Below are positions 36,306 through 47,800 of a stretch of 64,000 nt of DNA, piece by piece. The notes beneath the pieces are model-generated. The model saw nothing but the letters and a program-made list of their open reading frames with translations. It did not search any database and was not told the origin of the DNA. The stretch is from NCBI GenBank assembly GCA_025504975.1, contig JANUWI010000003.1:2542001-2606000 (forward strand). The letters are read 5' to 3'. How positions within the stretch are numbered: position 1 is the first letter of the stretch; every line of letters begins with the position of its first letter. This DNA comes from Plenodomus lindquistii (taxonomy: Eukaryota; Ascomycota; Dothideomycetes; Pleosporales; Leptosphaeriaceae). The translations under genes were made by a program, and so were the position numbers.

Positions 36306-36649
36306 TGCCCCAAGCCCCAAGCCCCAAGCACATGCTATGCTCCACTCCTGGTCCTAGCGCATCCGGCGTACATACGTCATGCTCTGCGGTTGGGTCGCGT
36401 TCTTTGGGTTTTTCACCAAGAGAACTGACGCAGGGCTACGACTTAGGATGACATGTTACGCGTCGTGGTGCCTGCCAAGTCAGGCCTTTATCTGGACCGG
36501 TTCCCGTCGTCACCTGCTCCGTTCTTCTAGATCCCCCAGCAGCACCTGACATCCTTAACAACTCCATTCCGTCCCTCGTGTAACCTCTTCCATCCTACCA
36601 GACCTTTCAAGCCTCAGAAATTTGCAGATCTTCCAGTAACACAGACATT

Positions 36650-38056
36650 ATGGAGCAGGTAGGTCAACTTTGCTGTTCCTAGCGTACTGCTCACGTGGTC
36701 TGCGGCGCCCTTTGAGCCTCGTCGCATTGTTCCGTCTCATTGTCTCGTCTCACATATCTATTTTGTCACTATTGGTCAAGTTCGAGCCTTCAATGTCCCT
36801 TACGCTGAGGCTATTGCTTGCGCCTTCCATACTGACTCCTCTGAAAGGCAAAACATGTTATGATTGATCCTCTGATCGAACCAGACCCAAGCGACGAGAC
36901 TGGCCTCAACACACGGTTTCGATCCACTTTCGCACCTGCAGGACCTATTACACCTCCTGGGTCAAGCGGAATCACAAAGGACCTTGGATCCGTCAGCATC
37001 CGCGCGCAAAATACTGGAAGTTCCGTGGAGACCAACCCTTACCGTCGCTCACGAGCATATTCAGAAGCGAAGAATCCCTTCGTATCAGCCCTCGATCAGT
37101 CCAGTCCCAGAAGCAGTAGGAGACATGACTACCCCTCTCCTCCCCAATCCGCCAGCCCACGTCGTGAGCACTTTCCCCGGAACCACCGCTCGGAAGTCCT
37201 CGGAACCCTGAATGAGACTCGCCCTCGACGCTCCAGCAATCCCGTGCAGCCTACGTACAAGACCAACGGACTGACCCGTGGAGGGTCGCTCAGAGAACGA
37301 TACCCTGGTGACATGTCCAACCGGCCACTTGAGCAAATCCGTAAAGAGGAGAAAGTTGCTCACCGCGCTCCTCATCTTAGAAAGAAGAACTTTCAAGGCG
37401 CGGATGTAATTGATCGCCTCGATCGTGCAGGCTTCTCCCAGTACCACCACGAGGGTCCTTATGACGCTGCCAGTCTTGCGCGCAACAGACACGAGAAGTT
37501 CAGTCCGGTCGCGGCAGTACGAGAGTCGAACGAAGAGGCGCTAAGGGCTACGCCTGCAGAGAACATCAGGGATGCGCTGGACAAGCATCGTCCGTTGGAG
37601 GGCGTCGCCAACATTCCCCCAGGCATGCCTGATCGATTTGGCAGGGTTCTTCACTACCAAGAGGGTGCTGATTTGCAGCGCGAACCTGGTGGCGATTACC
37701 GCCGATGGCCTGGACAGGTATGTCTACACCTAATCGCAATGGAAATTGCACGTCATACTAATGATGCGTAGGAGTACCACCCTGATGATCTCAAAGGCAA
37801 GGGCGAGCCCTCTTATACTATTGAGAAGGCTTTGAAAGACCACAAGCGCCTCGGCGACTCTGGCACAGAAATGACCACACGCCACTCTCGCAGCAAGAGC
37901 ACGGGTCACCCCGACGCAGCGCTTCTTTCTCCCCCTGGACCCTCTGAGGCCGAAGCCTCTGGTATTGGACGCAGCAACACTAACGGCCACGGTATGAGTA
38001 GCCTCAAGAAGCGCTTCGGCAGCATCCGCCGACGCAAGCAAGAAGTTGAGGCTTAG
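36650..38056 (+). CDS. PAL1: Pal1-family cell morphology protein
   Basis: Three coding exons give 387 residues: a 9-nt first exon 36650-36658 (Met-Glu-Gln), then 36848-37717 and 37772-38056. The introns are GTAGGT..AAG (189 nt) and GTATGT..TAG (54 nt). Initiation at the in-frame ATG at 36860 is possible and would drop the first seven residues. Pal1-type motifs are NPYRRSRAYSEAKNPF (about 60-75), GDMSNRPLEQIR and APHLRKKNFQGADVIDRLD in the middle, then YHHEGPYDAASLARN. The C-terminus is basic (KKRFGSIRRRKQE). Pal1 in fission yeast localises to growth sites and keeps the cylindrical cell shape; relatives act at endocytic sites. It is divergent from USB1; before the transposon landed the two start codons were roughly 440 bp apart. 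Confidence 0.87.
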
Positions 38057-39230
38057 AGAGTTCAGCTCTTCCCGCGAGCGTATTCAACACGGTTGCGGCA
38101 TTCATTCGATCTTGATCAGCCATGAGCACCTCAAAAGATGTAGATTTGGACATGTGTATATTATGAGTTTCTTTCCTTTGTCACTCAACAACTTTGGCGA
38201 TGCGAAGCGCGCATCATGTATTCCACCGTTGTAAACGCTCAAACAACCACGAAGTAAATTGAATTATATCTAGCATCTTTCACGACGCGTTTGCCATTTG
38301 TCGATACTCGATTCCCATCAAAGCCTCAAAAGGGTCAAACTCCTCAATTTCGTCCTCCCATCGCTCGGTTCCTTGTCTCTACCATATTCGGCCTTCCAGT
38401 CCACCAATCTTGATCCTGATCTCCACAGACTACTCCCGCTGCGTTCTCTTCATATTCCTAAGCGCCAATCCCTCGAATTCACTTTCGATGATACTTTCTA
38501 TATTCTCCCCTATGTGCCAAGAACAACCTGCGCATCGTCACATTGGCCCGCTTGATATTACAGAGACCTGCGAGTTGCATCAACATGACGATGGCGCGTT
38601 GCCTCAGGTAAGCGTCCAAATTCTTAGATGGCAATCTGCTGCCAGGGCCCACAAAGCAGAGCTCTAGGCAGACGATGATGACAGCAGCGACCCGGGTAGA
38701 GGGAAGCATTAGAGTGTTTAGATGGACTTGATTGTCGTTGTGTTAATTGTGCGGCCCTATCGTTGGATGGTCATGGTGAAAATCGCGGCTAAGTAGATGT
38801 GTGGGATGACGGTTGAAATTGAGAGCGTACAGGTGGATGATGGCTGTGTTGTGGCTGTTGAGGTGGAGGGTAAAAACGCAGAAAGAGGGGCGCGAGGCAG
38901 GGCATATGAATGATCGAGGGTGTGTTTGCTACGTCAAGGGTTGCATAGAGTGAATCGAGTAGTTGGCCGACTCTTGGTCCTTGTCAAGACTTTCTCTTAG
39001 TAAGTCACTCCTCCAATTCTCACTTGCAGAATCCTCTTTTCTTTTGAATGTTTACATTTTTTGCAGACTGTTGATGCTGCATTGATTGTATGTAATCTCT
39101 TATTCAGCATGAACTTCGAACTCTGTTATGAGGAAGTACGCACAAGGGCCTGTTTGTAGGCAACATGACATTAACTGCAATGAACTGACTTGCCCGAATC
39201 TTCCTACTCAACTCTGGATCTTAATCCCCC
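38057..39230. other. Intergenic interval, 1.2 kb
   Basis: This holds the PAL1 3' flank and the 3' flank of the first array gene. Low-coding-potential frames only; nothing recognisable. Confidence 0.55.
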
Positions 39231-39982
39231 TTAAATCTTGCGAGTTGACCATCCAGACTTAGACGTTCCTTCCACAAGTACGTCAATGATTTGGACCAAG
39301 AAGTTTGCAAGACCGTGGGCCTTGAACTCTACGTCAATCATACGTAGCAAAAGATCCTTATCGTAACGCCAAGCCTTTGGATCGGGATGATTGCACTTCC
39401 AGCCAAGTACAAGTACATCGATGTTCATCAGACTCAAGATGTTGTGCAGATCCTTCTTGAAGTTGACTAGGCGTTCTGATTCAACAACGCCGCGCGAGTA
39501 CTTGAGCTCTAGCCAAAAATGAGGAGGTGCCCAGAGATGGACAGTTGATAGGGCGTCAATCTGTCCTCCTGTGAGGCTGCCAATCAACCCAAGGGGAAGG
39601 TCAAGGAAGCCAATCATGGGGTTGACTGCGAAGGGAATGAGGCGTGTCTCTGAATAAGTTTGACGACAGGTGAATAGAAGGGAGATGTTTAGCGTGCGTA
39701 GTGGGGTCCGCCCAAGCGTGACACATGGCTGGAAGTCATCACGGGTCGAGGCGATACTACGGCCTTCGAAGACGAGTTGGTAGATGTTGTTGCGAAGCTC
39801 TGCCGGAAGGCGAAGAAGAGGTGACGTCTTCTGGTTCCGAAGCGTTCTGTCACATGTCAGCAACAATGCCTTCGCAATTCTCTTCTTATGATGACGGCAA
39901 ACGTGCGCCAGTGTAGAGCTTACATTTTGGTGTTAGGGTGGTCCTCATTGGCGGTATCGTTGTCGGTACCGCGTCCCTCCAT
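39231..39982 (-). CDS. F-box-like DUF7730/2EXR-type protein, array member A
   Basis: Exons 39982-39924 and 39846-39231 (GTAAGC..CAG, 77 nt) give 224 residues. After the intron comes the family signature KTSPLLRLPAELRNNIYQLVFEG, an F-box-like helix pair, then LLFTCRQTYSETRLIPF and a beta/alpha C-terminal half. The family is common and variable in Dothideomycetes; its function is unknown, though the start resembles the substrate-receptor end of ubiquitin ligases. The first exon is short (59 nt, MEGRGTDND...) and lacks the basic tail and the VRRFENG motif of most sisters, so this is the most diverged first exon of the array. The intron phase (2) is shared with all members. Confidence 0.78.
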
Positions 39983-40474
39983 CTTGAAGGCGGACTGGGA
40001 GCTGGTGCAGCGCAGGCCACATTCAAGCTCAATTGCAATTGTGGTGTAGGTGAGGAGAAAGTTGTGTGATCAAGGACTTATTTATTCTGACGGGCAGCAC
40101 GTGGGTGTGGGGCTTGAAGGTACCAGCTTTCGACTAGCGTGGCAGTGAATGCAAACGGGAAACAGCACTGCGGCAAGTCAGCTTGTGACGTTCCCCCAGA
40201 AGATCAGCAGAAGTACACATTCAAAGTCAATCAGTTGTTATTTCTATCAACCTGACTCAGGGTAGTACGTTCGATCCCTTCTTATCACTCCAAGAATCTG
40301 GATAACTCAAGCTGTACAAATGTGTGATTGAGATGGAGCCTGCCATGCAAACGCGCCGTCACCACCCTCAATATCGACCAGTTCGTGAGTCTCGCAGACC
40401 GAACTCTGAATGGAGACATTTGCGCGATGTCAATCGCCAATGTCTAGCAGCATCGCCACGCTTACTTACAAATG
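39983..40474. other. Spacer between array members A and B, 492 bp
   Basis: This is the upstream region of member A. No other gene is seen. Confidence 0.5.
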
Positions 40475-41265
40475 CTAGAGTGAACCTTGCGACCATACAT
40501 TTGCGCTGTATTCGAGTGAGACCTCAACGCCGCCACACTCCTCCCTGATTCGATTCACAAAATTCAATTCTAGCTCCTCAATATAGAGCCTGAAGGGAGA
40601 CGGCATCTCGCACCAAGGCCTATATATGACAAGGCGTCTTAGGCCCTGAAGCAGTGTACGTTGTATTTGGAAAGATTGAGTTCTCGATTGGTCGTCGTAC
40701 GTCGGTTCTTTTGACAAAGACAATGCAAATTCTGTGAGTAGATGTACCTCTTCGATGCTTTTCTGTCCAAATAGTGGAAGTCCGCGGAACCAATCGATAC
40801 AATGTATTGTCTCACTCGCGAAGACGTTGGATTGGAAGGGGAAGCACCTTGCTTCGGAGTAGATCTGGCGACAAGTCTGCAGCACTGCAAAACGGTGCTT
40901 CGGGAAATCGCGAACTTTGCTTGTGATATTATCGTGTCCAGCATAGTAAGGTTTCTTCATCGAGCTGACGATGTTGAACGTGTTGCCGCCGAGTACGAGC
41001 TCCCAGATCTGGTTTCGAAGTTCGGCTGGCAAACGGAGAAGTGGAGAATCTGTCGCATTTTGCGCGCTGCTGTTATGATGTTAGCATTGAGCAGGATTAA
41101 CTTTGAGTGTACTCCGAGCTCTTACAGTACAGTACCAATTGCTAAGCCTAGTATGCCGTTGTCGAGGCGATTGAATGGACTTGCAGGCGAACGCTTTTGC
41201 ACTCTAGAGCGAACCACACTCTGCGGTCGGCTTGGGGTCTCCAGTTTTGATTGTATGGGCGCCAT
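40475..41265 (-). CDS. F-box-like DUF7730/2EXR-type protein, array member B
   Basis: Exons 41265-41126 and 41069-40475 (GTAAGA..CAG, 56 nt) give 244 residues. Exon 1 begins MAPIQSK and ends with a degenerate NRLDNG version of the array's RRFENG motif. Exon 2 opens AQNATDSPLLRLPAELRNQIWELVLGG and continues LQTCRQIYSEARCFPFQSNVF. Function is unknown. The frame is intact, and the exon phase (2) and split point match the sisters exactly. Confidence 0.8.
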
Positions 41266-41768
41266 TGGGAGTGTCAATGGAGAAGGGCACAGGGCTGCGA
41301 GACAACAAAGAATTAGAGGCGTCTCGCATTGACCGCTTGGTAATCAGGTTCAATCAGTGCAGGTGATGGTTACACGAAATCGGCGCTAGCGCCTTGCCAC
41401 ATGTGTAAAATGGTATGAGATTCGCAAACGGCGTACGGTTGCCTAGCGACACATTCTCATTTCTGGAGACTTTGACCAGCAGCTGTCGAAGAAGATCATT
41501 GTGCAACAGCCCAATTTGGACCAATCCTTACTCATGATCACCATGATCTCCAAACATCCTGACAGTCCTATGACATCCATGTATCAACCAGTCGCCTTGA
41601 GATGCACAATCCACCCTAATTCTCGACCAGCCGAGCTTCCATCACTGTGACTGAAGTCTGTGACTCTCGATGCTCTTCGCTACGGCGTAGCAATTTGGCA
41701 AACCAAACGAGCGTTCCATTCGAAAGAAGTACCCGACGGCCCGCACAGTATGTGTCTTATTAATCCAC
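41266..41768. other. Spacer between array members B and C, 503 bp
   Basis: This is the upstream region of member B. Nothing recognisable. Confidence 0.5.
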
Positions 41769-42548
41769 CTACTTTCGCAGAAAGACGACTTTGAGGTCCT
41801 TGCGCTTCTCCGCAACCTTTTTCACAAGCTTCTCTGCCTCCACGTCGAATTCAAGTTTCAGTTCCTCGGCGATGGGTCCAGATGCTGTACAGTCCTCAAC
41901 GTCGATGACAATGCGTCGTAGGCCCGAAAAGTCTTCGCAAGCCAGGATCTTCAAGAGGGAAGAAACCACTCTCTCGAAAGGGTGGTTCTTCCAGCCCGTG
42001 TTCTTGACGTAGTAGTGGACAGCTCTGATGTTCTCTTGGCCGACCATGGAGATGAAGTGGAACTCAATAGGCTTGGGTGCAACGGTAAAGTCGAATATGT
42101 TGGCATGATATGGAATCAAAGCTGCTTCGCCGTAAATCTGTCTGCATACGTAAAGTAAGGGAAAGACGGTCTTCTTTCCGGTAGTCCAATAACTCTGACT
42201 GATGACAATCGTGTCACCCTGCATCCTCGCTGGGAAGGCGCTTACGCCGAGCGCAAACTCCCAGATCCTGTTCCGGATTTCAGGCGGCAAGCGTAGTAGA
42301 GGGGAGCTAGCGTTCTCTTTGCAGCTAGTTACTGTCAGTAACTCGTTACACAACCCCAGGTACGATGAAGCACTTGAGCGGTCGAGCACTTACATCTTGA
42401 CGAACTTGCCGCTCTTTCGTACTACGTCCATCAGGCCATTCTCGAGGAAGCGAACGGCGCTCTACCGCTTGCGCTTCTTGACAGCGATAGCCTTAGATGA
42501 TGAGTCCTGTTCTGGTACAGCAGACAGCGCACGCCTCTTGTGTGCCAT
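41769..42548 (-). pseudogene. F-box-like DUF7730/2EXR-type gene, array member C, nonsense in exon 1
   Basis: The expected structure is present: exon 1 42548-42394 and exon 2 42324-41769 around a 69-nt intron (GTAAGT..TAG), lengths closing in phase to 237 codons. But codon 29 of exon 1 is TAG (42464-42462), between KKRKR and SAVRFLENGLMDV, where intact sisters have a sense codon. Exon 2 is clean: ENASSPLLRLPPEIRNRIWEFALG, then LLYVCRQIYGEAALIPYHANIFDF. Either the gene is recently dead, or translation begins later, or the codon is read through. An in-frame ATG in exon 1 after the stop (GLMDV) would restore most of the protein. A sequencing error is also possible. Confidence 0.72.
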
Positions 42549-42972
42549 GATCGGTTTCGGTGTGAGAAGGTGGCCGTTGTTGGATTTGACAAGTGGATGA
42601 GAAAAGGTCTTATATCCTGCATCCGGGGTCTCTTACGTTCAGGAGACTCACCCAAAGGTGTCTCACTTGGCAGGTAAAGGTAGAGTCCGAAAAATTACTC
42701 GTGGCTGCCTCACCTAGTACTTGCTCACCCATAGTTTGAATATGTCTGGGGGTGCTCACGGTGGAATTTACAAGGACTCAGTTCATATACATCATCCAAG
42801 ATTTCATAGCATGTGCGATTTGCAGAAGAGAATGGAATTGAATCACTTTTGCACCATGCTGCCTCGATCAATCATAACTCTAGTGGCACTTGAACTCTCT
42901 CGGTATGAGTATGATGAGGAGCCTGTCTTTTGTTCCATGGTTTCCACTCGGCTCATATAGACTCCACTCCAT
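42549..42972. other. Spacer between array members C and D, 424 bp
   Basis: This is the upstream region of member C. Nothing recognisable. Confidence 0.5.
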
Positions 42973-43796
42973 CTACCTTGCTCGATCGAAACGCGACGGA
43001 AGTCCACGTTCAAAGACAACCTGTATGTCTTTGCGCTTCCTTGTGTATTTCTCCAACAACTTCTGTTCAGTAGCGTCAGCCAATCGCTTCCACTTCTCCA
43101 TGCCCGTCTCAGTATCGTGATGACAGATTCTGATTATCACGCGTCTCAAGCCAGCAAAACGCCTCAACGAAGAAGCCTTCGGGAGACGATCACAGTTCAC
43201 GCAGCTTTTTGAGCGGCCCGGCCTCATGCAAGTCTCGAATTGGATTTGTCTGACATTGTCTTCGCCGTATCGGAGGATTCCCTTCACTGCAGGGTGATCT
43301 TCTCGTTTGCGGATGGACATCACGAAGATGTTGGACTGGTAGGGGTAGAGTACCGCTTCGGCATAGATCTGGCGACATGTTCGGAGGAGTGCCGACGCAT
43401 GTTTCAATCCTACGGCTGTGTATGTGTGCATTTTGAAGTCCAGCGCATTGATGTACCACATACTCAGATGCTTCCCACCCAGGACCATCTGCCAGATCTG
43501 ATTGCGAATTTCAGGTGGCAGACGAAGCAGAGGCGAATGGGCGTTCTGCTTGATGCTAGGTCTTGTTAGCTGACTTGGCTGACGCTTGATATGGCCTCGC
43601 GAGACCGTGTACACTCAAGATTTGTGAGGGGTTGGCCTTACATCTTACTGTACTTCCCGCGCTTACGCCCGACATCCAATACGTCATTTTCGAACCGACG
43701 AACCGGCTTGAAACTTGACCTGCGCTTCTTGATCCGAGAGTCGACGGTCTTGTCTGAGGGTAAACAATCCTTGGGTTTCTTTTTCTTCGCTGCCAT
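42973..43796 (-). CDS. F-box-like DUF7730/2EXR-type protein, array member D
   Basis: Exons 43796-43642 and 43555-42973 (GTAAGG..TAG, 86 nt) give 245 residues. Exon 1 is strongly basic (MAAKKKKPKD, IKKRRSSFKPVRRFEND) and has the same 155-nt length as member C. Exon 2 begins KQNAHSPLLRLPPEIRNQIWQMVLGG, then LLRTCRQIYAEAVLYPYQSNIFVM. The basic leader could be a nuclear localisation signal; that is inference. The last residues (GLPSRFDRAR) extend beyond the sisters' C-termini. Function is unknown. Confidence 0.82.
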
Positions 43797-44506
43797 CGTT
43801 ACTGGTAGTATATTACCCTGCCCAGAAGTAAGGTTGGAGTTGGAAGGAAGGAAAGGAGAGGAAGAGGGCAAGTCATGACCTGCACTCTATATACTCGGGA
43901 GGGTACGCGTTCGCGGTGAGCTTGCTGCTCTCTCACCTTATACCTTCGGGTGAGGGTGGCTGTATTCTTCACACGTGAGTGTATCCAGATTACGATACTA
44001 GTTTTGCCCGCGTGTGTGATACAGTATGCTTTCCATATGTCGTTGAGTCATTGTGGTAAAGATGAAGTGCCATTACGGCCTTAGAGTGTCCGTAAAGCTA
44101 ATTACGGGAGAACGCATATCATCTGGGGAGGATATGTTCGAGAGCCATTGACCGGATCGTAATCTTCTGGGCTGTTATACACACTGAGCAGGTAATTATC
44201 TTAAAAGAGAGGCGGAGAGACTGAAAGCTCCCAATCGCTCATTAAGCGCAGGGCCAAGCTTGAATCTCTACATTCCTCCTGATATGTGAATCAGACGTTT
44301 GCTTCCTGCCCGCATGACCGGAGTTGAAGCTGATCAGACGTATACGAGGTTCTCCTTCGTGTTCACCTGACATGGATTGTGGGGTCGGAAACGACCTCGG
44401 GAGGGTTCCGGAACGTTCAGCAACCTTGCTCTCCTACCACCAGCAGTACCGTACACTCCTATCCGAGCCTGCTGGGTAATTCATCCGTGTGGAAGTATCT
44501 GAGGAG
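43797..44506. other. Spacer, 710 bp
   Basis: This is the upstream region of member D and sequence before a decayed regulator gene. Nothing recognisable. Confidence 0.5.
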
Positions 44507-45310
44507 ATGACGGCCAGTGGTAGTAATACACAAGTCTCTACCGATGCCACTACCGATGTCTCCGTATCCGGGGTACCACCTTCGGCCCGGCAAAGTTGCA
44601 TCTCGCTTGCGTGCCGAAGTTGTAGATCCAGGAAGACAAATACCTTTGTAAATTACCATTCGCGACCCGTATTTCTCTAGTATGGTCACAGTCAAAGTCC
44701 CTCCGATGACTTATCACTCTGACAGTGCGATGGAAAACAACCTACCTGTTCGATATATCTATACATTGGAGTGGAGTGTGTGTGTATGCAAGAGTATCTC
44801 ATCGGCTTGATGTTGGGAGGTCCACTAGGTTCGTGCCTAGTCGTTGGCAAGATTTGCTGCTGATCCAAGAGATAGTCGCGTCCAATTGACGAACAAAGTC
44901 AGAGATCTTGAGCGTCAGCTTCATGCGGCCAACGAACTCATGGCAGATATCCGCCCGGATAATACTGAATCAGCTCCGATTCCGGGCTCTGAGGAAAGCC
45001 CTCTTTTGAACGATTTCTCTGCAGCCCAGGACTATGATACAGCGAACCTCGATAGAGCGGCTGAAGTTTCTGACCATGAAGCTAACATTTGAATTTGGAT
45101 ACTTTGGTCAGTGTAAATCTATCATCTGAGTGGCCGTTAAAACGAAGGACAAAGCCATCTTCGAATGATGCGTTCTTGAGGTCGATCTCCCATTACTTTA
45201 TCTATTTCTTGCGTAATGCGCCACTGCAGCATGATCAAAGTCAGTCTTTGACAACCACAATGTTGACCGAAGGCTGGCGCGAAGCAAATACGTCGGCCGC
45301 ACATCGATAA
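44507..45310 (+). pseudogene. Remnant of a Zn2Cys6 transcription factor
   Basis: From an ATG at 44507 a Ser/Thr-rich leader leads into SLACRSCRSRK, the first half of a Zn2Cys6 binuclear cluster. The second half, CDGKQPTCSIYLYIGVEC, begins at about 44727, after a stretch ending in a good acceptor (CTCTGACAG). So an intron lies between, but its donor looks mutated (AAATACC where AAGGTACC would fit). One zinc-binding cysteine has become Tyr (TAT for TGT), one G-to-A change. A linker fragment (KVRDLERQLHAANELM, 44900-44945) follows, then stops in all frames. The intact protein would have been a fungal DNA-binding regulator. Confidence 0.72.
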
Positions 45311-45360
45311 ACTGACCTCGAAAAACAAGTCCCAATAGTGCTACCAACCTTTCAAAGTCA

Positions 45361-46326
45361 CTACTGATGCTTGATCGCTTTTTCGCATCCACTGCCGCAG
45401 TCTTTTCTTTCATCGGCAAAGCCTCTCAAATCAGTGCTAACATTCCGCAGAGGCGAGATAACCTTCAACAAAAGCCTAGGCTTTCTAGAGGCATTGCAAA
45501 GCCTTCCGATCGTAAAGAATTTCTCGAGTCCCTCCTCCAAGCGCATGCAGACGACCCACAACTGGTGGATCAGCGCCAAGTCCTATCGTACACGGAATCC
45601 AACGTCTTTGTAGGAGGCGACACGACTGCTATTTCCCTACGATCGATTCTGTATTACATGCTGAAGAATCCGCACGTCATGGACAAAGTGCTCGCTGAAA
45701 TCGACGCTGTCGTTGGGGACCGAGACTGTGATCTTAAGCCTGTTTCATTCGCAGAATCAAACTCGATGCCGTATTTTCAAGCAGTCATGAAGGAGGCTAT
45801 GAGAGTACACCCTGCAGTTGACCTCCTTCTCGAACGCGTAGTACCAGCTGGTGGCGTTCAGATTGCAGGTCATCACTTACCCGCCGGTACCGTTGTAGGT
45901 ATGTGTCCGTGGGTCTTACATGCATCGCGACCAGCGAGTCTTTGGACCGGACGCGTATTCTTTTCGACCTGATCGATGGCTCGAAGCTAACCCTGATGAG
46001 TTGACGGTTACGAACAGGTCCAATCTGGCTGAGAGTTTTCCAGACTTGAAGAACTATCAGGTCACTGGCAGCTGACAAGTCCTAGTTCGGAGCAGGCACA
46101 CGTACTTGCATCGGCAAGCATATTTCGCAGCTTGAGATGAGTAAGATTGTCCCACAACTACTCTGGAAGTTTGAGGTATGCTGCCACAGTTGCGCTTGGT
46201 TTGAAGGCTTCGCTGACTAGGCAGTTTCAACTGGCATATCCTGAGAAGGAATGGAGCCTGGAGAATAAGTTTTTCGTAAAGCAGAGCGAATTCCATGTCT
46301 ACACTACAGAACGACAGAGATCCTGA
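45361..46326 (+). pseudogene. Truncated, frameshifted cytochrome P450
   Basis: The plus strand holds the C-terminal two-thirds of a microsomal P450 resembling fungal pisatin-demethylase-type enzymes. Landmarks in order: PSDRKEFLESLLQAH, the I-helix VGGDTTAISLR (about 45616), K-helix KEAMRVHPA with ExxR, SFRPDRWLE near 45965, and the heme loop FGAGTRTCIGKH at about 46088. An intron follows (GTATGC..CAG), then the C-terminal AYPEKEWSLENKFFVKQSEF. A one-base shift at about 45925 and another between 46030 and 46088 break the frame. The first 200 residues, including the membrane anchor, are absent. Together with the adjacent regulator remnant this looks like the remains of a small metabolic locus. 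Confidence 0.85.
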
Positions 46327-46565
46327 ATTTGCGCTGGAAGGCGCAGTTGCCCTTGTCAGCAGCTTGTGAAGGAACACAAAGGACGCTTGGAAGATACTAT
46401 AACGCCATATTGAAAAAAAGCGTGCATGCATAGGAGTGCTTCGATATATGCATATATCGCATATCAATCATTTGATCCTTCTCCTCAGTGAACTTCAGCC
46501 CTCGGAGATCTCGCAGATCGGAGAAATCGAAAGGTAGCACCAGTCGCCTCGTCTCGTATGTCACC

Positions 46566-47320
46566 CTACGACCATTGTTCGACATGGTTGAGAAACTTGA
46601 TCTTGATACTCCGCTTCATCTTCTCGGCTTTCTTCTCAAATTTGCGATGGCCCTGCTCCGTTGCAAATGCAGGATTACCCACGCTAGACAAGTGATCTAA
46701 GATTATGCCCACATGTTCAAGCCCACGGAGAATTTTGAAAATCGCTTTCGTAAGATCATGAGCTGCAGTGTGCTCGCCAGGCCTGCAAGACTCAGCGCCA
46801 GTATCTACGCGGATACGCTTGATACTGTGCTGAGCGTACACAGGAAGCTTGTCAACCCAATCTGACTCGGCGATGTGGAAGCTGAATTGTTAAGGCTGTA
46901 AGGAAGTAGCGCTGTTTCGGCGAACACCTGACGGCAAGTCTGTAGCAGTGCAGTTGGGAAATTTTCCCTGCAGTGTTCCGGAACGTCGTAATATTTCTTG
47001 ATTTCGCAAACGTTGCCTCCGAGTGCCAGTTCCCAGATCTGATTGCGAAGTTCGCCGGGCAGTCGTAAGAGTGGTGACTGCTGAGCATTCTGCTCAGTGC
47101 TATGACATGTCAATTGCTTTCTTTGTGATGCATTAAGAGTAGAGCTGCCTGTCGTAATGCTGACTGACATCTTGGCGTTTTTTTCGTTTTTACGTTCAAA
47201 GTTCATCAGGCCGTTCTCGAAGCGGCGGACAGCCTTTTTGCGCCGCGATTTTACAACTCGAGAGCCAGCGACTGCAATAGCCGTGGGTGGATCTCCAGAC
47301 ACAGTGCGTTGTGGCGCCAT
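46566..47320 (-). pseudogene. F-box-like DUF7730/2EXR-type gene, array member E, frameshifted
   Basis: Exon 1 47320-47169 (152 nt, MAPQRTV..., RRKKAVRRFENGLMNF) and the intron 47168-47100 (GTCAGT..TAG) match the sisters. Exon 2 starts EQNAQQSPLLRLPGELRNQIWELALGG, then LLQTCRQVFAETALLPYSLNN. At about 46885 the frame is lost: a missing base after AACAA moves the real continuation (FSFHIAESDWVDKLPVYAQHS) into another frame, which then runs open to 46566. Total exon length is one base short of a multiple of three, consistent with a single deletion. The shifted frame ends after 26 foreign residues. A sequencing error in a short run cannot be excluded. Confidence 0.8.
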
Positions 47321-47800
47321 AGTGACGGTGGTGGGTGCAGGAGAAAAGACGCTCACAGTGTAATAGAAGGCGACAGACAGATCTAGCTCGAAATTTCGTG
47401 TGTTATTGTCGCCAAGAATTGTGGTGAAGGTGAGGAAGTCGCGTGAGTCGATCCCAAATTCACGTGTGTGGGCAAAGTTCTTGGTGAATTCACTAGGAGA
47501 AATATGTGGCATGTGCTTTGGTAGGTGCCTTCCATTCCTAACATGTTTCGAAGAACTTTGGAATATCATATGGTATTAGAACATAATGTACCTTGATTCC
47601 CACAGATGCACGAGGTAATCGCCTTCATCCACCAGAAGTGGGAAGAGAAAGCACCTCATACAAAATCAACCAGGCTTTGTCTTTCCACCCATGCTCCGAA
47701 CTGAGCTCAATTCCCGTAATGTGATTTCGTCAAGTGCGAACTTCGACATTTGCTAGTAAGTCAATCTCTCGACCGCAGGAGTCGCTTGGATTCGGTATGA
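47321..47800. other. Spacer between array members E and F, 480 bp
   Basis: This is the upstream region of member E. Nothing else is seen. Confidence 0.5.
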
